Below, in pieces: positions 7,352 to 12,952 of a stretch of 22,366 bases of DNA. A program made the translations under genes and the position numbers. Source of the stretch: JALQXV01 sp964540445 (GTDB lineage: Bacteria > Patescibacteriota > Saccharimonadia > Saccharimonadales > 2-12-FULL-41-12); NCBI GenBank assembly GCA_964540445.1, contig CAZIMF010000009.1:1-22366 (forward strand), in the 5' to 3' direction. The notes beneath the pieces were generated by a model. It ran no database searches. It had not been told where the DNA came from and saw only the letters and a list, made by a program, of their open reading frames with translations. Numbering within the stretch: the stretch's first letter is position 1; each line of letters opens with the position of its first letter.

Positions 7352-7888
7352 GTGTGGAAAGGAAAAACTACAGAAGAATTACGCTATAAAATTTTAGAAA
7401 CTGCCAATAATCTAATTGGTAGTAAATCAAAGAAATATAAGAATGGTTATCCAGAACTTAATCAAGAGCCGTTAGGGGGTTTTGACTGTTCAGGATTCAT
7501 TACATATGTATTTAAAACGGTCGGTATTTTTGTACCAGATTATATTGGTCAAGACGGACTACAAAGACCTATTAGACATGCCGATGAATATTGGGACCAT
7601 TATGGAGTGCATGTTAACAATGAGCTTAAACAGCCTGGAGATCTAGTTTTCTTTTCAAGAACAGGAGATTTTCCAACACATATTGGTATTGTTAGAGATG
7701 ATGCTACATATATACATTCGCCCGGAATAGATGCTGGTTGTGTCGAAACTCGGACACTTCAGCATGAGATAATCACCATCTCAGGTATAGGCCGAGCACT
7801 CTACCCGAAAAACCCCATTGGATTCAAATCACCGGTTGCATTAGTGGAGACCCCATCATATCGTTATCATCATAGAGCTATTTATTAA
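7352..7888 (+). CDS. NlpC/P60 cysteine peptidase (peptidoglycan hydrolase)
   Basis: This 178-residue protein carries the NlpC/P60 catalytic triad: Cys46 in GGFDCSGF, His110 in PTHIGI and His122 in YIHSPG. The linking motif PGDLVFF is also present. The family cleaves D-gamma-glutamyl-meso-diaminopimelate or N-acetylmuramoyl-L-alanine bonds in peptidoglycan peptides. No signal peptide or membrane helix is seen and the domain begins almost at the N-terminus, so it either acts on internalised wall peptides or is exported another way. The start is GTG at 7352; an in-frame TAA only two codons upstream rules out a longer N-terminus. The gene is visibly more AT-rich than the LCP gene before it. Confidence 0.9.
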   Translation: MWKGKTTEELRYKILETANNLIGSKSKKYKNGYPELNQEPLGGFDCSGFITYVFKTVGIFVPDYIGQDGLQRPIRHADEYWDHYGVHVNNELKQPGDLVFFSRTGDFPTHIGIVRDDATYIHSPGIDAGCVETRTLQHEIITISGIGRALYPKNPIGFKSPVALVETPSYRYHHRAIY

Positions 7889-7896
7889 TTTAGTTG

Positions 7897-7917
7897 TAAC
7901 AATGTCTAGGATACTTA
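7897..7917 (+). repeat. 21-bp direct repeat, copy 1 (left of VOC gene)
   Basis: TAACAATGTCTAGGATACTTA lies 8 bases after the NlpC/P60 stop codon. It matches the copy at 8427-8447 in 19 of 21 positions, with 13 identical bases TCTAGGATACTTA at the right end. Together the copies bracket the VOC gene. Confidence 0.7.
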
Positions 7918-7952
7918 TCTATTTTAATTTAGAATAAAGCTCTTCGCTGGTA

Positions 7953-8399
7953 TCATTTATTATTTTTGAGGTTCTCTGCTAGTTCAATAATAATTCCTTC
8001 AGGCCCATGAATGTAACATAGCTTCCATGTATTTTTGTAAGTTTGGATCTCACCTACGAGTGTATGTCCCTTTTGTTGTAGGCTAGCCAGGATCGCATCT
8101 AAGCCTTCAACATCAAAGCAGAGATGACGCAGACCAAGAGCATTAGCTGCCGATGGCTGTATACCCGCTTCATCAACTGGATTATGAAATTTCACAAGCT
8201 CAATATTCAACTGTTTATCTGGTGCCTGTAGCATGATTAAATCATCTTTGACGTCTTTTAATCCCGTCACGCGATCAACCAGCTCGCCCTCCATGCTGGC
8301 TTCGCCTACTACCATAAACCCAAGATCAATAAAGAATAGTTTTGCAGCTTCAAGGTTCTCAACATTAATGCCTACATGATCTATGTGTCGGATTTTCAT
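7953..8399 (-). CDS. VOC-family (glyoxalase-fold) metalloprotein
   Basis: This 148-residue protein has the paired beta-alpha-beta-beta-beta modules of the vicinal-oxygen-chelate superfamily. All four candidate metal ligands are in place: His8 (IDHVGI), Glu67 (NIELVKF), His92 (LRHLCFDV) and Glu139 (GIIIELAE). The pattern fits glyoxalase-I or methylmalonyl-CoA-epimerase-like members; the substrate cannot be told. The start is ATG at 8399, preceded 6 bases upstream by TGC-TATCAT, with no Shine-Dalgarno site, so the mRNA is probably leaderless. It sits alone between convergent neighbours and is bracketed by the 21-bp direct repeat, which suggests arrival as a unit. Confidence 0.85.
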   Translation of the reverse strand: MKIRHIDHVGINVENLEAAKLFFIDLGFMVVGEASMEGELVDRVTGLKDVKDDLIMLQAPDKQLNIELVKFHNPVDEAGIQPSAANALGLRHLCFDVEGLDAILASLQQKGHTLVGEIQTYKNTWKLCYIHGPEGIIIELAENLKNNK

Positions 8400-8405
8400 A
8401 TATTT

Positions 8406-8414
8406 ATGATAGCA
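8406..8414 (-). promoter_or_regulatory. Extended -10 of the VOC gene (TGC-TATCAT)
   Basis: On the minus strand TGC-TATCAT is followed by 6 bases and then the ATG at 8399. This fits the leaderless pattern recurring in the window. Confidence 0.55.
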
Positions 8415-8426
8415 CTAGCCTGGTAC

Positions 8427-8447
8427 TAACATTATCTAGGATACTTA
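8427..8447 (+). repeat. 21-bp direct repeat, copy 2 (right of VOC gene)
   Basis: TAACATTATCTAGGATACTTA, same orientation as the copy at 7897 and 530 bases away, differing at 2 of 21 positions. It runs into the palindrome at 8446-8461. Confidence 0.7.
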
Positions 8448-8461
8448 GCCATATATGGCTA
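8446..8461. repeat. 16-bp perfect palindrome at the end of the beta-helix gene
   Basis: TAGCCATATATGGCTA is self-complementary and includes the stop codon of the beta-helix gene. No T-run follows on either strand, so an intrinsic terminator is doubtful; a protein-binding site or mRNA 3' hairpin is possible. Confidence 0.5.
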
Positions 8462-10522
8462 CTGCACTGTCACAGTTACTGACTTCGTTCCTTCATTCCC
8501 TGCTAGATCTTTGGCTTTGATGACAATAGTATGAGAGCCCTTTAATCTATTCGGCCTGGTGTTCCAGCTTGTGGTAAGTGAATCTGCGGCAGTTGTCGCA
8601 TAAAGTTTGCCGTCAATGTATATTTGCATTGATGCTACCTCTATATTATCCGTGGCTTTGGCCGAGATAGTAACATTGCCAGAGACGACTACGCCGTTGG
8701 CTGGTGAAGTTATGCTGACGACAGGGGCCGTAGTGTCGGGCGCCGACTGTGTTGCTGCAATTGGTGTCACTGACTCAACATTACTGTTCTTGTAATTACC
8801 TGCGGCATCATAAGCTACTACACGTAAGCCGTACGATGTATCGTTAGTTAAATTCGTGACCGTGTAGGACCGGGCTGTTGCCGGTAAGTTATTAACATAT
8901 GTAGTGTCTCTCCATACTTCATAATGGGTTACGCCAACATCGTCAAAAGCTTCTGTCCAAGCAAGTGCAACTTGCTTATCGCCAGGCGTAGCGCTCAATA
9001 CTGCGGAGGTAGGAGCGGTAGTGTCGCTGACAGGATTAGGGGTGGTTGTGCCGCCTGTGGGGTTGCTAGCGCTTCCGTACTCGTAAACTCCAATATCCGG
9101 AGCTGCGCCAGAAGGAACAGCAGCGTTGTCAAAGTCTTTGTTATAGCCTGCGTTTAATGATTCAGGACTGCCTTTATCTATAGCAGGTGAGCCGGCAGAT
9201 AAATGAAAATCGTTTCCTGTAAGGTTGACGAATTTGGGGTCCATATTATATCTAGAATCGGTTGAACCCGGTATAAACAAGATATTGTTACTAGCCGCCG
9301 ATGCACCTATGGCTATATCTCTCGTACCCACTACTATGTTGTTTCTATATATAAAATGCGTAGCGTCACAGTTGCTACTACAAATGACTGGAGCCTTGGT
9401 ACTGTTCGTTACATAAGCGACATTATTATATGCCTTGGAGTAAGTAAAGCCTCCAAAACCCCCCGAACCTTCGCCCCCGCGCATATTGAGAAAAATCGCG
9501 TCAGTAAGGTTAGATATATATTTATTGTAGGCGTATACGTTATTCGTCGGAACGGTGTTACACGTGCTGCCCGTATCTCTTCCTTGTTCGGAAAAAGCGG
9601 TGTCATTAACTGATGTATTGCGATAGATCTTATTGTTTGATGCTGGAGCTGCTCCGCACTGTGTATACAGCTCAACAGCTGAGCCATCGGTTGGTGGATA
9701 GTCAGCTGACGGTGAACTCTGACCCTCAAAATAATTCTGGAAAATCTCGTTATCATTACCCAGTAATGCAATACCAAAAGCTCCATTGTCATCATTTGTC
9801 CCAGGCCCCGCTTGTAGCATCTTATTGTTAACAATTTGATTATTGGGTCCGATTTTATGGAATGAAGAGTTGGCAGGTATTTTAATACCCGTATGCATTC
9901 CCGTAATGTAAGAGTTCCTAACTATATTATTGCGAGTACCGGCATCCAGCTGCATGCCATAAAGAGAGTTTGTAGCCCCGCTGGTGTTAGGCCCTTCGAG
10001 TTTCAAGCCGTCAACAGTATTATCTGAGCCACTTATCTTTACCAAAATGCCAGACACACCAGATGTAGTAATTCGCGGCTCTTCGCCAGTGCCATAATTA
10101 CTAATGATTACACCGCTCGATTTAACGTTCAGCGAACCGTTCCAGGTAAGTGTCGGGCTCCAAGCACAATCCCGCTTTAAAAGAATACTGTCGCCAGCTA
10201 CGAGAGGAGCTGCATTTGCTTTTGAAAGATCCTTCCACGCTGTTGACTGACTTTTACCGTCTTTAGCATTATCACCATTGCAGTCGACATAATACGTGAT
10301 CCCCGTTCCTGCTGCAAAACTCCGAAATACCATATAGGCTCCAAAGATAGCGAAGATAAGAGCAAAGATAATGATAACTTTTTTGGGAATTCGTTTGTTG
10401 CCTAGCAGTAAAGTCCCACCAGTCCCGCTTACAATTCCTTGCTTGGGGGGCCTGGCCAATCCGTCAAGCACATGAGATGGATCATGATTTTTTGTTTTTT
10501 TGAATTTTTTGAGGTAACGCAT
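8459..10522 (-). CDS. Surface parallel beta-helix protein with FN3 and Ig-like domains
   Basis: This 687-residue protein has a basic cytoplasmic tail (residues 1-48) and a hydrophobic export segment (about 49-66, ending FRSFAAG). A right-handed beta-helix follows (about 75-420), with repeated N-N/I-x-N turns such as NNIVRNSYITGMHTGI and SNNKIYRNTSV. Then comes a closing segment NDFHLSAGSPAIDKGS to DIGVYEYG of the choice-of-anchor-Q type, a fibronectin type III domain (about 500-588) and a terminal Ig-like domain (about 598-687). Such beta-helices often bind or cleave polysaccharide. No catalytic motif is clear, so adhesion or glycan binding is equally possible. The start is the ATG at 10522; GAG 6 bases upstream is a weak Shine-Dalgarno. 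Confidence 0.85.
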   Translation of the reverse strand: MRYLKKFKKTKNHDPSHVLDGLARPPKQGIVSGTGGTLLLGNKRIPKKVIIIFALIFAIFGAYMVFRSFAAGTGITYYVDCNGDNAKDGKSQSTAWKDLSKANAAPLVAGDSILLKRDCAWSPTLTWNGSLNVKSSGVIISNYGTGEEPRITTSGVSGILVKISGSDNTVDGLKLEGPNTSGATNSLYGMQLDAGTRNNIVRNSYITGMHTGIKIPANSSFHKIGPNNQIVNNKMLQAGPGTNDDNGAFGIALLGNDNEIFQNYFEGQSSPSADYPPTDGSAVELYTQCGAAPASNNKIYRNTSVNDTAFSEQGRDTGSTCNTVPTNNVYAYNKYISNLTDAIFLNMRGGEGSGGFGGFTYSKAYNNVAYVTNSTKAPVICSSNCDATHFIYRNNIVVGTRDIAIGASAASNNILFIPGSTDSRYNMDPKFVNLTGNDFHLSAGSPAIDKGSPESLNAGYNKDFDNAAVPSGAAPDIGVYEYGSASNPTGGTTTPNPVSDTTAPTSAVLSATPGDKQVALAWTEAFDDVGVTHYEVWRDTTYVNNLPATARSYTVTNLTNDTSYGLRVVAYDAAGNYKNSNVESVTPIAATQSAPDTTAPVVSITSPANGVVVSGNVTISAKATDNIEVASMQIYIDGKLYATTAADSLTTSWNTRPNRLKGSHTIVIKAKDLAGNEGTKSVTVTVQ

Positions 10523-10697
10523 AGTGTACTCGTATTAAATTTATTTTTCTTTTATGCTTTGATTCTACCACTTATGGTTATATTTAGTGAATCTCTTTTA
10601 CTAATACTAATTTTATTTAAAATCGTGTAGCGGTCCCAGCCAATTCTTTATCGCTTTAAAGTGAGGTTCTGCTCTGTGTAACAACCAAACTTTTTGC

Positions 10698-10703
10698 TAT
10701 AGT
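10698..10703 (+). promoter_or_regulatory. Extended -10 of the SGNH hydrolase gene (TGC-TATAGT)
   Basis: TGC-TATAGT is followed by 6 bases and the ATG at 10710, placing the transcription start at or next to the A of ATG. No convincing -35 is seen. Confidence 0.6.
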
Positions 10704-10709
10704 CTCTAT

Positions 10710-11354
10710 ATGCCAAAAATACTTTGCTTTGGTGACAGCATAACCTATGGTGCCTGGGATAGCGAAGGTGGTTGGGTAGCACGTGTTCGAAAGCAAATAG
10801 ACAGAATTTGCATCGACTCTAGCCTGCAATCGTTTATTCTTACATATAACTTAGGGATTTCTTCTGATACAACCGAGCGACTATTGGAACGTTTTGATTC
10901 TGAACTTCAATCTCACTCAAAGGAATCAGGCGACCACCTTATTATTATTTCTATCGGCACGAATGACTCAATAAAGAATACTGATGGAAGTCATTGGGTC
11001 GAACTGCCTACATTTGAAGAAAATATCCGTACCCTTATAAGTAAAGCCAAGGAATCCGCTTTGAAGACAATTTTTCTCGGCAACCTCCCTGTGGACGAAT
11101 CTAAAACTCAACCGTATCAAAATCAACCTGAAATTAGTTCAACCAATGCTGACATCGAGCTATACGAACATACAACACAAAAAGTCTGCAATGAGCTAAA
11201 CGTTGACTTTATACCGATCTTTGAGGAAGTTATGGCGACAGAATTTAAAGAGTTGTTATTCACCGACGGTATTCATCCCAACGAAAAAGGCCATTCATTC
11301 CTAGCCGATAAGGTATGGCACTATTTAGAAACTAATAATTGGGTTGTACGCTAA
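10710..11354 (+). CDS. SGNH/GDSL-type esterase or lipase
   Basis: This 214-residue protein shows all four SGNH blocks: Ser10 in FGDSITYG, the oxyanion Gly in NLGISSDTT, Asn in SIGTNDS, and the Asp/His pair in TDGIHPNEKGH. These hydrolases cleave ester bonds of lipids, acylated sugars or thioesters. There is no signal peptide, so a cytoplasmic role is likely. The predicted mRNA is leaderless. The downstream small membrane protein starts about 100 bases later and could be co-transcribed. The sequence is AT-rich. Family assignment is firm, substrate unknown. Confidence 0.92.
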   Translation: MPKILCFGDSITYGAWDSEGGWVARVRKQIDRICIDSSLQSFILTYNLGISSDTTERLLERFDSELQSHSKESGDHLIIISIGTNDSIKNTDGSHWVELPTFEENIRTLISKAKESALKTIFLGNLPVDESKTQPYQNQPEISSTNADIELYEHTTQKVCNELNVDFIPIFEEVMATEFKELLFTDGIHPNEKGHSFLADKVWHYLETNNWVVR

Positions 11355-11454
11355 GTTAAAACTGCCGAGTGATACATACGCAATAAACGCTGCCGATCCA
11401 ACTATATTGCCATCCCAAAGAATTAGAGTATTGTTAAACCAGGAGAATAATCAC

Positions 11455-11655
11455 ATGGTAAAACAAGTAGCGAATTACAGTTCAGTTCACAGAAAAGGGC
11501 CGCCAGCGTTCGCCTTTTTCTTAACCTACATTGGCGCACTTATCTATTTTATAGATAAAGCTAATGGGTTAGGCGAAATATTATTATCGTTTCTTCAAGC
11601 GTTAGTATGGCCAGCATTATTAATCAACAAAATATTCACCGTCCTACATATTTAA
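11455..11655 (+). CDS. Small two-helix membrane protein (66 aa)
   Basis: I start this gene at the ATG at 11455 because AGGAG lies 9 bases upstream; an in-frame upstream opening overlaps the SGNH stop and is not needed. The protein has a polar N-terminus (MVKQVANYSSVHRKGPP) and two hydrophobic helices (AFAFFLTYIGALIYFI and ILLSFLQALVWPALLI) joined by DKANGLGE. The hairpin layout suggests an integral membrane protein. Function unknown. It converges on the cupredoxin-like gene with about 30 bases between. Confidence 0.65.
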   Translation: MVKQVANYSSVHRKGPPAFAFFLTYIGALIYFIDKANGLGEILLSFLQALVWPALLINKIFTVLHI

Positions 11656-11685
11656 AGCTGCTTCACATATAAAATTTGCAGATAG

Positions 11686-12108
11686 TTACTCAACCATAAA
11701 CTCAGCTGATAAATTTTGCTGAGTTGTGTCAAAAACAGTGTAAATGCCCTTGTCGATGAGGTTAATATCCTGCGAGGCGCCAGGCTCAATAGTGGCTACT
11801 TTAATATCATCATAGACAATAGGTTTTCCATTCTGCTTAAATGATATTTTATGGGTTTTAGTGTCACCGTTAACAAGAATGATTTGGCTACACAAGCGTG
11901 CCCGGATAAATGATGGCTGGATCGCATTGTTCTTAAATGTCATCTCTTGACGTCCTTTAGGTCGGCCGTTGCAGGTACCATTACTGCCCTGCACTTGGTT
12001 ATGCCGGTCTACTCCACGATCCGGGTTGCGAGCAACAGCATACACAATCAACCCCACCACTATAATAAGAGCTACTCCCCCGCCTATAAACCACACCCGT
12101 TTTGTCAT
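11686..12108 (-). CDS. Membrane-anchored cupredoxin-like protein, copper site probably lost
   Basis: A signal anchor (WFIGGGVALIIVVGLIVYAVA) precedes a beta-sandwich with cupredoxin features: IILVNGDTKTHKISF carries the first-ligand His, and IEPGASQDINLIDKGIYTVFD matches the PG-x-S ... GxY stretch of small extracytoplasmic cupredoxins. In copper-binding members that stretch continues into a His-containing loop; here it reads TVFDTTQQN, so the Cys-His-Met ligands are missing. Two Cys before and within the first strands (GTCNGRP, ARLCSQI) could form a disulfide. A structural or sensing role is plausible. It is divergent from the giant kinase gene, its promoter only about 100 bases from that start. 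The mRNA is predicted leaderless. Confidence 0.65.
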   Translation of the reverse strand: MTKRVWFIGGGVALIIVVGLIVYAVARNPDRGVDRHNQVQGSNGTCNGRPKGRQEMTFKNNAIQPSFIRARLCSQIILVNGDTKTHKISFKQNGKPIVYDDIKVATIEPGASQDINLIDKGIYTVFDTTQQNLSAEFMVE

Positions 12109-12116
12109 TAGCAGTA

Positions 12117-12125
12117 ATTATAGCA
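12117..12125 (-). promoter_or_regulatory. Extended -10 of the cupredoxin-like gene (TGC-TATAAT)
   Basis: A perfect TATAAT with TGC extension on the minus strand, 8 bases before the ATG at 12108. It faces the kinase promoter at 12156-12185. Confidence 0.6.
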
Positions 12126-12155
12126 TGCACGTTGTGTAAAACTATGCGTTCTTCC

Positions 12156-12185
12156 TTGACATACTAGGGGTGGTTCATCGACAAT
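12156..12185 (+). promoter_or_regulatory. Promoter of the sensor kinase gene (TTGACA-18-GACAAT)
   Basis: A perfect TTGACA (12156-12161) is followed after 18 bases by GACAAT (12180-12185). Transcription would begin near 12192, with 30-48 bases of leader depending on the start codon. Confidence 0.5.
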
Positions 12186-12221
12186 AGTGCTAAAGGTAAC
12201 TGAAGCATTCGTGACAGTTAA

Positions 12222-12810
12222 TTGAGTGCCGAACTGAATGTGAATAAACAACTAAAAATAATACGGGGAGAAGTAAGAATAAGTGCCTATAAGTCAGGGC
12301 TCGGGATAGCTCTGCTTACAGGGGTTCTTTTAGCTGTAAATGCTTTGGCCACACCTCGCGTTAACGCGGCTGTTCCACAAAATGCTATCAACACTATTGG
12401 TCAAACCAATAACACTCACACTGCGCCGACCTACGACACCGACGAATTGTACGATTTACATGAACCTGATTCTGTAGGTCTTGATAACCCAGAAAGTATG
12501 CTCTTGGACTCTGTCCATCACCGCTTTTTTGTTTCCGACACCTACAATAATCGGATTATGGTTTATAACCTGGATGCCGGTAATAACTTCACTAATACGG
12601 CCGCGGATTTTGTCATTGGTCAGACAAGCTTCACCACTGATGCCTGTGCAACTGCCGATCAATCGCATTTTTGCGGCAACCGTGGGCTAGCCTACGATTC
12701 CACTAATGATCGACTGTTTATAACAATTGAGTTTGAACATCGAGTGCTCGTCTTTAACTTGTCCGGCGGTATTAGCAACGGTATGAATGCCAGTAATGTG
12801 TTGGGCCAGC
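12222..12810 (+). CDS. Giant propeller sensor histidine kinase, 5' part (before assembly gap)
   Basis: This is the N-terminal part of the gene continuing at 12911. A signal peptide (GLGIALLTGVLLAVNALA, then TPRVNAAVPQ with a likely AxA cleavage) leads into NHL-like propeller blades. The first blade has DSVHHRFFVSDTYNNRIMVYN and ends AADFVIGQ; the second has DSTNDRLFITIEFEHRVLVFN and ends NASNVLGQ at the gap. The start is either TTG at 12222 or GTG at 12240; neither has a clear Shine-Dalgarno site. The signal peptide shows that the propellers are outside the cell. Confidence 0.8.
12769..12810 (+). repeat. 42-bp exact repeat, left of the assembly gap
   Basis: The last 42 bases before the N-run are identical to the first 42 bases after it. 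They encode the blade end ISNGMNASNVLGQ. Similar but diverged versions occur in later blades, for example near 13515 and 13897. Confidence 0.9.
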
Positions 12811-12910
12811 NNNNNNNNNNNNNNNNNNNNNNNNNNNNNNNNNNNNNNNNNNNNNNNNNNNNNNNNNNNNNNNNNNNNNNNNNNNNNNNNNNNNNNNNNN
12901 NNNNNNNNNN
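12811..12910. other. Assembly gap of exactly 100 N
   Basis: A run of exactly 100 N is a scaffolder placeholder, not a measured length. Read literally it puts the two halves of the kinase gene in different frames (the copies of the 42-bp repeat are 142 bases apart). The real gap must be a multiple of three, possibly zero with the repeat copies overlapping. Confidence 0.97.
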
Positions 12911-12952
12911 GTATTAGCAACGGTATGAATGCCAGTAATGTGTTGGGCCAGC
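12911..12952 (+). repeat. 42-bp exact repeat, right of the assembly gap
   Basis: Identical to 12769-12810, and beginning at the very first base after the gap. This is either a contig-end overlap of one locus or two tandem blades with the same sequence. Confidence 0.9.

Noticed and set aside
7167..8450. tRNA-Gln as an integration site for a mobile element
   Set aside because: No integrase gene and no second copy of the tRNA 3' end were found downstream within the window.
8446..8461. The palindrome as an intrinsic terminator
   Set aside because: No T-rich run follows the hairpin on either strand, and the stem is short with an AT-rich centre.
9409..9834. Minus-strand open frame of 141 codons
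   Set aside because: It lies in another frame of the beta-helix gene, whose protein shows clear domain structure.
12787..12810. A separate plus-strand gene start inside the left 42-bp repeat running through the N-run into the kinase
   Set aside because: It arises only because the 100-N placeholder shifts the frame; the real N-terminus with signal peptide is at 12222-12360.
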